A stretch of 64,000 bases of DNA from an uncultured Chloroflexales bacterium (GTDB taxonomy: Bacteria; Chloroflexota; Chloroflexia; Chloroflexales; Chloroflexaceae): NCBI GenBank assembly GCA_937902315.1, contig CALGUG010000054.1, positions 186,001 to 250,000 of the forward strand, given 5' to 3'. Of this stretch, positions 41,134-50,738 are shown piece by piece; within the stretch, counting starts at the first letter, position 1; every line of letters begins with the position of its first letter. The translations under genes and the position numbers were made by a program. The notes beneath the pieces are model-generated. The model searched no databases. It was given only the letters and a program-made list of their open reading frames with translations, and had not been told where the DNA came from.

Positions 41134-42084
41134 TTACGAGCCTCCTCTGCGGGTGCGCGGGTCGATAAAGCCGTAGAGCAGATCGACCACCAGATTGACC
41201 ACGATAAACAGCCCTACCAGATAGAGCAGACCAGCTTGGGTGATGGCGTAGTCGCGATTGCCGATCGAGTCGACCAGCATGCGCCCCACGCCCGGCCAGG
41301 CGAAGAGTGATTCGACAATCACCGCGCCGCCCAGCAGATTGCCGAACTGAATGCCCAGAACCGTTACCACCGGAATGAGGGTGTTGCGCAGAGCGTGGCG
41401 CAGCACCATGGTTTGTTCGCGCAAGCCTTTGGCGCGAGCGGTGCGAATGTAGTCTTGCCCCAAGACATCGAGCATCGTCGCGCGGATAAAGCGCATCTGC
41501 ACCATGGCGGCTGGCAGGGCCAAGGTCAGGGCGGGCAGGGCCAGATGGCGCAGTGCAAGCAGCGGATCGTCGAAGAAGGCGACCCGACCGCTGGGCGGCA
41601 GCAGGCCCAAAAAGACCGAGAAGAGCATAATGTAGAGCATGCCGATCCAGAAGTTGGGCGTGCCAAGGTAGAACGCCGCCACCACTGAGGTCAGGTAGTC
41701 GCCCCAACTGCCTGCATAGAGTGCCGCGAAGATTCCCAGCGGCAAGGAGATCAGCACCGAAAGCAGGAAGGAGGCGATCGCCAGCTCCAAGGTGGCGGGC
41801 AGCTTATCGCGCACCAGCTCCGCCACCGGGAAGCGGTTCACCAGCGAATTGCCCAGATCGCCTTGGGCCACCCGCCCCAGCCAGCGGAAATACTGCACCG
41901 GAAGCGGCTGATCGAGGCCGAGTTCGCTGCGTTTGGCTGCCAGCTCTTCCTCGGAAGCGTCGAGGCCCAGAACCACGCGGGCAGGGTCGCCCGGCACAAC
42001 CCGAATGATCAGAAAGACCACGATCGAGCTGAGAATGAGCACAGGGATCGCTTGGAGCAGACGGCGTAGAATAAATGCTACCAT
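41134..42084 (-). CDS. ABC permease, DppB/OppB type
   Basis: This encodes 316 residues starting MVAFILRRLLQAIPVLILSS, the common DppB entry, with six membrane helices and the EAA loop ARAKGLREQTMVLRHALRN near residue 205. Its stop directly touches the start of the DppC gene. It forms the transmembrane channel with DppC. Confidence 0.9.
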   Translation of the reverse strand: MVAFILRRLLQAIPVLILSSIVVFLIIRVVPGDPARVVLGLDASEEELAAKRSELGLDQPLPVQYFRWLGRVAQGDLGNSLVNRFPVAELVRDKLPATLELAIASFLLSVLISLPLGIFAALYAGSWGDYLTSVVAAFYLGTPNFWIGMLYIMLFSVFLGLLPPSGRVAFFDDPLLALRHLALPALTLALPAAMVQMRFIRATMLDVLGQDYIRTARAKGLREQTMVLRHALRNTLIPVVTVLGIQFGNLLGGAVIVESLFAWPGVGRMLVDSIGNRDYAITQAGLLYLVGLFIVVNLVVDLLYGFIDPRTRRGGS

Positions 42085-42105
42085 CGTTGATCACGTGTTT
42101 GGCCG

Positions 42106-43665
42106 CTACGAGAGCGAGACTATTTCCATATAGGCCACAATGCCGACCGGCAACAGTTCCAGACCTTTGACCTTGTTAGCGACGCCGTAGGCCGTTACGC
42201 TGCCCGCGATCGGGATCACAAAGCTCTGGTCTTGAACATACTCGATCAGCTTTTTCAAGAGCGGTTTGCGCTGCTCGCGGTCGATCACCTCGGCCTGCGC
42301 GTTGATATGCTCCAGATAGGCCGGATCGGCGAAGCCTGTCGGGTTGGCATCGGGACGCCAAGCCGTCGTGCCCTTGAAGAGCAGGCTGGGGTCGGCGCTG
42401 GTGCGACCATAGGCGTGCATATTGATCTGGAACTCGCCTCGGTCGGCGGCCTCGGCCCAGCGCGGCTCGTCTTTGGCGTCGATCGTCAGTTTCACGCCGA
42501 TCTTCTCGAGATCGGACTGCAAGATCTGCACCATACCCATGCCTTCGCGGCTCTGGCTGCTCACATTGACCGAAACCTCGAAGCCGTTAGGATAGCCCGC
42601 CTCTTCCAAGAGCGCCTTGGCTTTATCGAGGTTGAAGGCGTAGGTCGTGTCGAGATCGGGTATAAAGCCCCAGTGGTGACTGGGCAGCGGGTTGCAGGTC
42701 GCCTGCGACTGACCGAGCAGAATGGTCGAGTTGAAGCGCTCGCGGTCGAGGGCGAAAGCCATAGCTTGGCGCACGCGCTTGTCGCTGAACGGCTCGTAGG
42801 TTGTGTTGAGCCAGATGTTGAACATGCTGGCGCCGATGATCTTGGGCGTTTGGTAGGCGTTGCCCTCGGAGAGGCGCACGTAGTCTTGCAGGGTCAGCGG
42901 CACAATATCGATCGTGCCCGATTCGAGATTGGCGGTCGCGGCTTGGCGGTCGCCGAAGATCTGTACCTCGATCCGGTCGAGGGCCGCCTTGGCACCCCAG
43001 TAGTTTTCGTTGCGCTTGAGCACCACCTTCTCATCGGGAATGAACTCGACGAATTCGAAGGGTCCGGTGCCGCCGCCTTTGCGGTCGAGATCGTCGTAAA
43101 TCTCCTTGTCGGGAATGTAGAAGTTGCCCAACAGGTCGAGAATGCCCGCTTCGGGCTTTTCGAAGGTCAGATTGATGGTGGTCGCGTCGGGCGTCTCGAT
43201 ATCGACCACGGCTAGGGCGAAGGTGCGGAAGAGCGCGCCGGTCGAAGGCTCTTTCAGCTTCTCGAAGACCCAAGCCACATCCTCAGAGCTAAACTCGCGC
43301 CCCGAGTGGAACTTCACGCCCGAGCGCAGCTTGATCGAGACCTTGGTGCCATCCTCGCTGATGGTGTAGCTTTCGGCTAGATGCGGCACCAGTTCGCCAG
43401 CCGGGTTGTAGCGCAGCAAGCTATCGTAGATCGCGCCCCACGACCAGAAGTTGTTTTGGCGCAGTGGGTTGAAGGTGCGCGGATTGGAGATCTCTGCGAT
43501 GCGCAGAACGCCGCCGCTGGCAGTTTGACCGCCGCTCGCGGGAGGCGATGTTGAAGCCGATGTTGAAGAAGATGAGCTGCCACAAGCAGCCAAAAGTAAC
43601 GAGGCGCCTGCACCGCTCAAAAGGCGTAAGGCGCTGCGACGCGACATTGGTCGAGACGGGTTCAT
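42106..43665 (-). CDS. ABC extracellular solute-binding lipoprotein, family 5 (DppA/OppA type)
   Basis: ATG at 43665 follows GAGGAG and gives 519 residues. The N-terminus is a lipoprotein signal with a twin-arginine-like start (SRRSALRLLSG) and lipobox LLAAC at about residues 28-32, then a Ser/Thr-rich linker. The mature part has the family markers SYTISEDGTKVSIKLRSGVK and FSSEDVAWVFEKLK. It captures the ligand outside the membrane and passes it to the two permeases encoded next. The ligand may be a peptide or an oligosaccharide. Confidence 0.92.
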   Translation of the reverse strand: MNPSRPMSRRSALRLLSGAGASLLLAACGSSSSSTSASTSPPASGGQTASGGVLRIAEISNPRTFNPLRQNNFWSWGAIYDSLLRYNPAGELVPHLAESYTISEDGTKVSIKLRSGVKFHSGREFSSEDVAWVFEKLKEPSTGALFRTFALAVVDIETPDATTINLTFEKPEAGILDLLGNFYIPDKEIYDDLDRKGGGTGPFEFVEFIPDEKVVLKRNENYWGAKAALDRIEVQIFGDRQAATANLESGTIDIVPLTLQDYVRLSEGNAYQTPKIIGASMFNIWLNTTYEPFSDKRVRQAMAFALDRERFNSTILLGQSQATCNPLPSHHWGFIPDLDTTYAFNLDKAKALLEEAGYPNGFEVSVNVSSQSREGMGMVQILQSDLEKIGVKLTIDAKDEPRWAEAADRGEFQINMHAYGRTSADPSLLFKGTTAWRPDANPTGFADPAYLEHINAQAEVIDREQRKPLLKKLIEYVQDQSFVIPIAGSVTAYGVANKVKGLELLPVGIVAYMEIVSLS

Positions 43666-43702
43666 GCAATTCTCCTCAGCCACCATAGCCGAACATCTTA
43701 GA

Positions 43703-45049
43703 CTAACGCCGCGCAAGCAACCGTCGCATAAAGATGTCGTAGTGGAGACTTAAACCTTGATTCAAAATAGGGTCTGGCTCGCCGGTGAGGGCCGCCATTT
43801 CGGCCCGCCACTCGGCAAGCTCGCCCAACATCGTCTTCAGCCGCTCTGGTTCGTGGGCTGCACGGTTGATCCGCTCGTGCGGATCGTTACGCAGATCGAA
43901 GAGCAAGGGGGCCGGATCGCGCTCTCGCCCATAAAAGTCGGGCAGAGGCTGACCTTGGGCATCGCGCACGATCGGCAGGATCAGCTTCCAGTCTGGGGTG
44001 CGCAGCGCGAGCGACGCTTGACGCGAGGACTCGACGCTGATCACACGTTCGCGCACGGCCTCGCAATCGCCGTAGATCAGCGGCGTCAGATCGTAGCCGG
44101 ATAGCTCGTAGGGCGGCTCTTCGAGATCGCCCAGCGTGATCAGGCTCGGCAGCAGATCTTCGCTCGACACCAGTGCTCCGATGCGGCGCGGCCGACAATC
44201 GGGCAGGTGCATCATCAGTGTGATGCGCGTGACCGCATCGTAGAGACCGTGATGATCGAAGAAGAAGCCGCCTTCGCCGAAACATTCGCCGTGGTCGGAA
44301 AGCAGCACAAAGATCGTATCGTCCCAAGCGCCGCGCTCTTTGATGGTCTCGACCAAACGCCCGACCTGCTGATCGACTTGGCTGATCTCGCCGTCGTACT
44401 GTGCGACCACATAGGCGTAGTCGTCGCGATGGCGCAGCTTCATATCGTCCAAAAAGGCCTTGTAGTATTCGGGCGCCAGCGCTTCGACCTCGCTCAGCTC
44501 GTAGGGGCCGCTGCCGGGCCGATAGTGCAGCGTGTCGAAGGGTGGGAGCGGGCCGTAGGGCGTGTGCGGATCCCAGTAGTGCACGAACAGAAAGAGCGGC
44601 TGTTGGGCGTAGTTATCGAGAAAGGCGATGGCGCGATCGGTGATCTGGCGGCTCTGATCGCTGAAGGGCTTGTAGAGAAAGCCCGAATAGTGATCGTAGC
44701 CGCGCGCAAACCACGAGCCGCGCCCTTCGCCCTGCACCACCAGATTGTCGCAGGCGGCGGTCACATAGCCGCGCGCCTGAGCTAACTGGGGCAACAACAC
44801 AATATCTTCTGCCAAACGGCGTTTGCCTGCGTGCGAAACGATGCCGTGGCGGTAAGGATGCAGGCCGCTGCTCATTGTTGTGAAGGCTGGCATTGTCGGG
44901 ATACCAGCGGCTATGGCTTGGTCGAAGACCACACTCTCGGCGGCGAGCGCGTCGATATGGGGCGATGTCGGCCGTTCGTAGCCGTAACAACCCAGATGGT
45001 CGGGTCGCAGGGTATCGATAGCCACCACAACGATTGTGGGCAGTTTCAT
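43703..45049 (-). CDS. Sulfatase-fold hydrolase with Thr at the nucleophile position
   Basis: The start used is ATG 45049 (GGAAGG ahead), giving 448 residues; two further ATG codons lie 9 and 18 bases up. It has the alkaline phosphatase/sulfatase fold: VVVAIDTLRPDHLGCYGYER (metal Asp residues), FVHYWDPHTPY and LLSDHGECFGEGG for the other metal ligands. At the position where sulfatases have C/S-x-P-x-R the sequence is GIPTMPAFTTMSSG, so the nucleophile is Thr and the Arg is Phe. It therefore may be a phosphodiesterase or phosphatase rather than a formylglycine sulfatase. No signal peptide is seen. It belongs to the minus-strand catabolic operon. Confidence 0.85.
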   Translation of the reverse strand: MKLPTIVVVAIDTLRPDHLGCYGYERPTSPHIDALAAESVVFDQAIAAGIPTMPAFTTMSSGLHPYRHGIVSHAGKRRLAEDIVLLPQLAQARGYVTAACDNLVVQGEGRGSWFARGYDHYSGFLYKPFSDQSRQITDRAIAFLDNYAQQPLFLFVHYWDPHTPYGPLPPFDTLHYRPGSGPYELSEVEALAPEYYKAFLDDMKLRHRDDYAYVVAQYDGEISQVDQQVGRLVETIKERGAWDDTIFVLLSDHGECFGEGGFFFDHHGLYDAVTRITLMMHLPDCRPRRIGALVSSEDLLPSLITLGDLEEPPYELSGYDLTPLIYGDCEAVRERVISVESSRQASLALRTPDWKLILPIVRDAQGQPLPDFYGRERDPAPLLFDLRNDPHERINRAAHEPERLKTMLGELAEWRAEMAALTGEPDPILNQGLSLHYDIFMRRLLARR

Positions 45050-45079
45050 GCGCTGCATCCTTCCCACGGGCTGCCAACG

Positions 45080-46129
45080 CTAACTCAGCGTGATCCGACG
45101 TCCTTCACGCGCCGAAGCGTAGGCAGCTAAGATCATTTCGATACATACCTTGCCGTCTTGGGCGGTCGCCACGGGCGGAGCTTCGCCGCGCAGATAGCTG
45201 ATCAGAGCGCGCGGCAGCGCTCGAATCCGCTCGCCATGCGGTCGGTCAGCCGCCAGATCGTCGAAGACCTCCCAGTCGTTGGCACCAGCGCGGTAGATCT
45301 TGAGCGCTGCCGCGCCAGCCGGGCGGGGCAGGGCCGACGAGACCGCGTCGCCGTAGTTCTGCACGATCGAACCTTTGTCGCCGTAGACCTCGGTGGTCGC
45401 CTCGGCGGCCAACATGGTTGAGCTGTTGAGCAGAATGCCCATTTCGCCCTTGGCGAAGCGATAGACCGCCACGCCGTTGTCGTCGGGCGCGACATCGGTC
45501 ACCACGTTGTCGATCTCGGCCATCACGCTGACTGGGCGGTCCAGCATCCAATAGAACCAGTCGGCGGCGTGCGAGGCATCGTCCATAAACATGCCCATGT
45601 TCTGAACCGGATCGATGTGCCAGTTGCCCGGGCGCGCGAAGCTAGGCTGCAGCAGGGCGTTGATGGCGTGGCGGCGGCGCACCACCGCGATCTTGCCGAT
45701 CGCGCCTTCGTCGAGCAGGGCCTTGATGCGAATGTTGACCGGATCGACCCGCATCTGGTAGCACATGCTGAAGGGCACCTTATAGCGTTCGACTGCCTCG
45801 ATGATCGCATCGCAATCCTCGAGGGTTAGCGCCATCGGCTTTTGCAGCAGCACGGCCTTGCCCGCCTTGGCTGCCGCGATCACATGGGCGGCGTGCTGGT
45901 TGGTTGGGCTGGTCACAAAGACCGCGTCGATATCGTCGCGCGCCAAGAGTGTTTCGAGCTCGCTCTCGAAGTCGAGCCCATACTTCTTGCACTGGGCCCG
46001 CCCGCGCTGCTGATCGTCGTCCCACGCTGCGACCACCTTGGCATCGTCGAAGCCTGCGATCTCCTCGATGTAGGCGTTGACATGGGCGTGGGCGAAGCTG
46101 ATCACGCCGAATCGGATCGGAGCAGTCAT
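45080..46129 (-). CDS. Gfo/Idh/MocA-family oxidoreductase (first)
   Basis: The 349-residue protein has an N-terminal NAD(P)-binding fold (IRFGVISFAHAHVNAYIEEI) and the family motif region AAKAGKAVLLQKPMALT, with Gln instead of the frequent Glu of the EKP motif. The second half is the substrate-binding beta-sheet domain. Such enzymes oxidise or reduce sugars and sugar alcohols. It lies between the two sulfatase-fold genes. Confidence 0.88.
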   Translation of the reverse strand: MTAPIRFGVISFAHAHVNAYIEEIAGFDDAKVVAAWDDDQQRGRAQCKKYGLDFESELETLLARDDIDAVFVTSPTNQHAAHVIAAAKAGKAVLLQKPMALTLEDCDAIIEAVERYKVPFSMCYQMRVDPVNIRIKALLDEGAIGKIAVVRRRHAINALLQPSFARPGNWHIDPVQNMGMFMDDASHAADWFYWMLDRPVSVMAEIDNVVTDVAPDDNGVAVYRFAKGEMGILLNSSTMLAAEATTEVYGDKGSIVQNYGDAVSSALPRPAGAAALKIYRAGANDWEVFDDLAADRPHGERIRALPRALISYLRGEAPPVATAQDGKVCIEMILAAYASAREGRRITLS

Positions 46130-46140
46130 GGCGATACTCC

Positions 46141-47595
46141 TTACTTCTTCTCGTTCTCTTGCTTCACATAACCGTGCAGCTTGGCGCCCTTCTTGGCGTC
46201 CTTGACCTCGTTTGGCGCTTTGAGCGCATCGGGCTTGGGAATGTCGGCGGCGGCGCGGCGCTTGCGCTTATGCAGCGGCGTAGCGCCCGGTCCGATGATC
46301 TCACCCGGGATCTCGGTGCCGATCTTGAAGCCACAGCGGCCCTGTACGGCTGCCGGGTCTTGCTTGCGCTTGGTCTCTTTCAAACGCTGAGCCACCCACT
46401 TATCGAGCTGGGCTTTGAGTTCGGCCACAACTTCAGGGTATTGGGAAGCCACGTTGCGCTGCTCGGTTGGATCGTTCGCCAGATCGAACAGCTCTTGCAT
46501 GGGGCGCCCGTGCGGGTCTTGCTCGATCGAGTCGATCAGCTTCCAGCGCTCGGTGCGAATGGCGCGCTTCACCTCCCAAGTTGCTTCCGAGAAGTAGAGC
46601 ACCTCGTAGTTGCCGTCGCGCAGACCGAACACGGTCGGTAGTAGGCTCTTGCCCTCCATTCTGTCCTTATCGACGATGCCCGCCAGCTCAAGCAGGGTCG
46701 GCGCGATGTCGAGGTTCTGTACAAAGCCCGGCACGCGCTTGCCGCGCGGCAGCTTGCCTGGCCAGTAGAAGATCAGCGGCACATGGATGTTGCCCTCGTA
46801 GAGGCCGTGGTGGTCGAAGAAGCCGAGCTGTTCGTCCATGATCTCGCCGTGGTCGGCGGTCAGAATCACCAGCGTATCGTCTTGTACCGGTTCGAGCGCC
46901 TTGAAGACTGAGCGCAGATGGCGATCCATATAAGCCGTCTCGCCGTCGTAGAGGTTGATCACATACTCGCTGTCGGTGATGCCCGGAATCCAGTCGTGGA
47001 AGTACCACTTGAAGGCTTCCCACTTCCAAGCGTAGTCCATGCTGTGGTTGTTGGGATCGTACGGATCGCGATCTTTGGGATAGAAGCGGTTGCGATAGGC
47101 CGGTGGCGGCAGGTAGGGCGTGTGCGGATCCCAGTAGTGCAGGAACAGGAAGAAGGGCTTGGGCTGCGCGATCAAGCGCTCGATCAGCGGCAGGGCCTTC
47201 TCGTTCACAGTCTCGGCCTTGCGCAGCACCTGCGGGTTCGAGCGATCCCACTCATAGGTCAGGTACTCATCGAAGCCGCGCGAAAAGTGGCGACCCATGC
47301 TGTCGACCGCAGCAGTGGCCCAGCCGTGCTCTTTCAAGATCTCGGGCAGCAGGCGCACACCCTTCTCGATCGGCACGCCGCCGCCGATGTTGATGATGTT
47401 GTGGGTGATGGCCTCTTTGCCGCTTAGCATCGTGGTGAAGCTGGGGTGAGTCGGAATATTGGGAGCGTAGCAGCGCTCGAACAGAACGCCGCGTCGCGCG
47501 ATGCTATCGATGAACGGGCTGGTATTTTTCTCGTAGCCGTAGCAGCCCAGATGGTCGGCGCGCTGGGTATCAAGCGCAATCAAAACGATGTTCAT
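46141..47595 (-). CDS. Sulfatase-fold hydrolase (second), Thr at the nucleophile position
   Basis: The 484-residue product starts MNIVLIALDTQRADHLGCYG and has LTADHGEIMDEQLGFFDHHG. At the active-site position it reads NIPTHPSFTTMLSG, again Thr in place of Cys/Ser and Phe in place of Arg. It is homologous to the other sulfatase-fold gene of this operon, with an additional C-terminal extension rich in Lys (last 70 residues). Cytoplasmic location is likely because no signal peptide is present, so the ligand would be taken up by the nearby ABC system first. Confidence 0.85.
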   Translation of the reverse strand: MNIVLIALDTQRADHLGCYGYEKNTSPFIDSIARRGVLFERCYAPNIPTHPSFTTMLSGKEAITHNIINIGGGVPIEKGVRLLPEILKEHGWATAAVDSMGRHFSRGFDEYLTYEWDRSNPQVLRKAETVNEKALPLIERLIAQPKPFFLFLHYWDPHTPYLPPPAYRNRFYPKDRDPYDPNNHSMDYAWKWEAFKWYFHDWIPGITDSEYVINLYDGETAYMDRHLRSVFKALEPVQDDTLVILTADHGEIMDEQLGFFDHHGLYEGNIHVPLIFYWPGKLPRGKRVPGFVQNLDIAPTLLELAGIVDKDRMEGKSLLPTVFGLRDGNYEVLYFSEATWEVKRAIRTERWKLIDSIEQDPHGRPMQELFDLANDPTEQRNVASQYPEVVAELKAQLDKWVAQRLKETKRKQDPAAVQGRCGFKIGTEIPGEIIGPGATPLHKRKRRAAADIPKPDALKAPNEVKDAKKGAKLHGYVKQENEKK

Positions 47596-47669
47596 GAAAC
47601 ACTACCTCAAGCTCTGGAATAGCTGCGTAGGAAACCGCTCGCCTCCTACGCATACACAAGCAGCGATGC

Positions 47670-48662
47670 TTAACCAGCGACTTCCTCAACCGTGCCGTTC
47701 TCCCACGAGCGAATGGCGGCCTCGATCACCTCTTGCGCGGCCAAACCATCCTCGCCCGAGGCGGCCAAGGGTCGATCGGCGATCACATCGGCCACAAAGG
47801 CGTCGATGCGGCGTCGGAAGGTCTCGTCGAAGCTGGCGACGCTGTTGGGGCCCATAATGCCATTGTCGATCACCAGCTTTTCGGGGCTGTTGCGCGGCAT
47901 AAACTCGAGGCGCTGGTAGACGTTTTCGATCACAAAACGTCCGTTGCCACCAGCCACCTCACAGCGCTCGATCGGGTGGTACATGCTGGCATCGTAGCTG
48001 CCCGTCAAGTGGCCGACCGCGCCCGAAGCGAACTGCACGTTGATCGAGGCGTTCGACCAGATCGTGCGGTTGGGGCCTTTGTGCAAGAAGGCTTGCACGC
48101 GCTTGATCGGGCCGCCAAAGTAGCGCATCACATCGATCGAGTGGGGGTGCAGGGCGCGCAGGTGGAACCAGGGCGAAGTTTCGTTGGGGTTGTTGATCCA
48201 GAGCGCCATATTGATGAAGAGCGTATCGCCCAACAGGCCGTCCTCTTGCAGCTTCTTGGCGCGCTCGGCAGCGGGCGTAAAGCGGTGGTTCAGGTTCACA
48301 CCCAGCTTGACTCCCTTCTCCTTGGCGAAGGCCACCATCTCGCGCGCATGCTCGATGTTGTTCGAGATCGGCTTCTCGACCAGCACATGCTTGCCCGCTT
48401 CCAGACACTGCATCACTGGCTCGTAGTGGTGGCCGCCGTTCTCGGGGCCAGCCGTCGCCACGCTGACTGCGTCGATCTCCTCCGACTCCAGCAGCTCTTT
48501 AACGCTGTAGTAGACCTTCACGCCGTACTGCTTGCCGACCGGATCGACACGTTCCGCCGCCATATCGCAGAGCGCGACCAGCTCAACATCTTTATTTTGG
48601 GCGTAGTAACGGGTGTGGGTCTTGCCGATATTGCCCAAGCCGATAACAGCTACACGTAGCAT
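47670..48662 (-). CDS. Gfo/Idh/MocA-family oxidoreductase (second)
   Basis: The 330-residue protein shows the dinucleotide motif VIGLGNIGKTHTRYYAQ (6-22) and AGKHVLVEKPISNN with the standard EKP, plus LRALHPHSIDVMRYFGG, containing the conserved catalytic-type His. It most likely oxidises a sugar or cyclitol with NAD. A ribosome-binding site GAGGAG precedes ATG 48662. Confidence 0.9.
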   Translation of the reverse strand: MLRVAVIGLGNIGKTHTRYYAQNKDVELVALCDMAAERVDPVGKQYGVKVYYSVKELLESEEIDAVSVATAGPENGGHHYEPVMQCLEAGKHVLVEKPISNNIEHAREMVAFAKEKGVKLGVNLNHRFTPAAERAKKLQEDGLLGDTLFINMALWINNPNETSPWFHLRALHPHSIDVMRYFGGPIKRVQAFLHKGPNRTIWSNASINVQFASGAVGHLTGSYDASMYHPIERCEVAGGNGRFVIENVYQRLEFMPRNSPEKLVIDNGIMGPNSVASFDETFRRRIDAFVADVIADRPLAASGEDGLAAQEVIEAAIRSWENGTVEEVAG

Positions 48663-48690
48663 TCTTTGCTCCTCGTTGAGTTTTTAGCAA

Positions 48691-49482
48691 TTAGCCGAGT
48701 TCTTGCAGACAGCGGTTCAGGTAACCACGGCTCTCAGCCGCCACGCCCATCGCGCGCGAGAGCGGATAGCCGACGGCGCCGATGATCTCGAGGTTGAGCG
48801 GGCCAGAGTGGCCGATCTCCTTCAGCGCCCGCAGGGTCGCCATCAGATCGACATCGCCGCGCCCGGGGATCTGGTTCTCTGGTGCGCCGACCGCTTGCTG
48901 CCGTCCGGTGCAATCGCGGAAGTGTGAGGTGATGATCTTCTTGCCCCAGCGTAGCGCCACTTCTTGGGGTTCTTCGTTGGCGCGATAGAGGTGGCTGGGG
49001 TCGAAATTGAGGCCGAGCGCCGGTTCGCGCACTTCGTCCATCAAGCGCAGGGCCGTCGCGCCATTGTAGATCGCTTGGCCGACGTGGGGTTTGACCGCCA
49101 GCTTCAGGCCGAACTCGCCAGCGCGTCGCGCCAGATTGCCGATGTTCTCGATCGCGGCTTTGACCGTCTCTTCATCTTCGGTCTTGCCGCCCGAGCCGAT
49201 GTTAACGATCGGTACGCCGATCTCGGCGGCCATGGCGAAAACCTTCTCCAGACGCTCAGGATCAACGCTGGCGGCCTCCATAGCGGTGGCCTCAAGCCCG
49301 CTGTCGCTCAGCAGTTTGCGCACTTCGCGAGCGTGTTCCGGCCCGGCATCGGCTTGAACGTGCTCGCACATGCCCTTGATGGCCGCGAGCTCGACATACT
49401 TGTAGCCCGCCCAGGCGATATGCTGCAAGGCTGTAGCAAGATCGACCCCGCCGAAGAGCACGCTGTTACATCCTAAAAGCAT
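48691..49482 (-). CDS. Sugar phosphate isomerase/epimerase-like TIM-barrel protein
   Basis: ATG at 49482, behind GGAGAAACGC, gives 263 residues; the open frame extends 21 codons upstream without a good start. It has the AP-endonuclease-2/xylose-isomerase-like barrel pattern: WAGYKYVELAAIKG, VPIVNIGSGGKTEDEE, LAVKPHVGQAIYNG, LGLNFDPSHLYRANEE and ITSHFRDCTGRQQ, which contain the metal-binding Glu, His and Asp residues. It is the first gene of the minus-strand operon and probably isomerises a keto-sugar acid or cyclitol. Confidence 0.88.
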   Translation of the reverse strand: MLLGCNSVLFGGVDLATALQHIAWAGYKYVELAAIKGMCEHVQADAGPEHAREVRKLLSDSGLEATAMEAASVDPERLEKVFAMAAEIGVPIVNIGSGGKTEDEETVKAAIENIGNLARRAGEFGLKLAVKPHVGQAIYNGATALRLMDEVREPALGLNFDPSHLYRANEEPQEVALRWGKKIITSHFRDCTGRQQAVGAPENQIPGRGDVDLMATLRALKEIGHSGPLNLEIIGAVGYPLSRAMGVAAESRGYLNRCLQELG

Positions 49483-49939
49483 GCGTTTCTCCTTTGATAC
49501 GCTAGCATTCTTGACACATCGCTGAGCCAAGAATATCGAATACATGCCTTGTAAACGGTCTCTACCAAGCCTATCGCTCGATTGTTCCTACAAGCATGTG
49601 TCAAACGAAATAGTAAGCAGATTGCGCGTATAATTGTGTATTTCTATCCTAGCGAAACTCGGCTAAGCCAACAACGGATTATTTCGCCGCAATAGGGGTC
49701 AATCTTGCTAACTTCTGCTTGCTGTATGCCTTATGTTGAAAAAGTGTGACACCATTCGGCGAGTTCAGGCCATGGGCTGCTCTGTGCCAGGGATAGGCTG
49801 AAAAACCTTTTGAGTTCGTCCACACACGGGCGAAGCGCGTAACCACCCATTCATTCCCTCTCAAAGCGTGAAACCTTTTTTCGCTTCCAGCCATCTATAC
49901 AGTTGCAATCGTGCTCAATCTAACAAGAGGTTTTGACCA
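49483..49939. other. Gene-free intergenic region
   Basis: This divergent gap must hold the promoters for the large minus-strand operon and for the DinB-like gene. A TTGACA-like box on the minus strand lies at 49599-49604, but no matching -10 is evident. An open frame of 71 codons (49679-49894, minus strand) is not supported by a start signal or by any recognised protein. Confidence 0.4.
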
Positions 49940-50431
49940 ATGACCAACACACAACTCACTCGATCGAGCCTACACAGCGCCATGCAAGCGCTCCACGAGC
50001 GCAGCGCTAAGCTGCTCGATTCCGTTGACCAAAGCACCCTCGACAGCCTGTTAGCTACCCCGCTCTGGAGCTGCAGCGATGTCTTGCGCCACCTGCTGGC
50101 GTGGAACAGCGTTTCGGTAGAGGCGCTCAAAAGCTGGCAGCAAGACCACAGCAAAACCCTGCCCGAGTTCGAAGAGTTCGACCAGCTCAACGCCTATCTG
50201 CTCGATCAGCATCGCCATCTCTCGGCTAGCGAAGCGCGCCAGCGCAACAACGAGGCCCACGCCGCCATGCTGGCCCTGATCGACGCCGCCAGCGACCAAG
50301 AGCTGGCCTACGTCGCTGTCCCTCCCGGTTGGCATAGCAGCACCTCGATGCTCGGTTTGGTCGACGAGATGATCAAGCACGACCACGAGCACCTCGATCA
50401 GATCGAAGCTGCGCTCGCTAAGGCCAAATAG
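49940..50431 (+). CDS. DinB-like metal-dependent hydrolase-fold protein
   Basis: The 163-residue protein starts MTNTQLTRSSLHSAM and is a four-helix bundle of the DinB/YfiT type: WSCSDVLRHLLAWNSVSVEA supplies the first His ligand, and the end IKHDHEHLDQIEAALAK supplies the last ones. Members are bacillithiol- or mycothiol-transferase-like or of unknown function. The His triad is present, so metal binding is likely. Confidence 0.85.
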   Translation: MTNTQLTRSSLHSAMQALHERSAKLLDSVDQSTLDSLLATPLWSCSDVLRHLLAWNSVSVEALKSWQQDHSKTLPEFEEFDQLNAYLLDQHRHLSASEARQRNNEAHAAMLALIDAASDQELAYVAVPPGWHSSTSMLGLVDEMIKHDHEHLDQIEAALAKAK

Positions 50432-50738
50432 ACGCAAAGCTAGCTCTGCCTGACGGCGCGCTCGCTTCGGCCTCTTCCTTTACAAGCCCCTATCCACCTA
50501 GCTCGAAAAACAAAGAACACCCCAAGCCGACGAGAGCTTTTGTTAGCACAGCGGAACGCAACGAAAAGCTCGTAGATAGTTGAGAGAGATTTCACGCTAA
50601 CGCGCGAAATCTCTCTCACTCAACAAACATGGCTGAGTTCTACTCTGCCGAAGGCCCTGTGTTAAAAAAGCCAAACGTAAGGAAAAGAATTTCCACCCTG
50701 CCGGGGCGTGTGGCTGGCGTTGGCGGGCAGGATGTTGA

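Noticed and set aside
49679..49894. A 71-codon minus-strand frame before the DinB-like gene
   Set aside because: No ribosome-binding site, no recognised protein pattern, and it lies in a gap that should hold two promoters.
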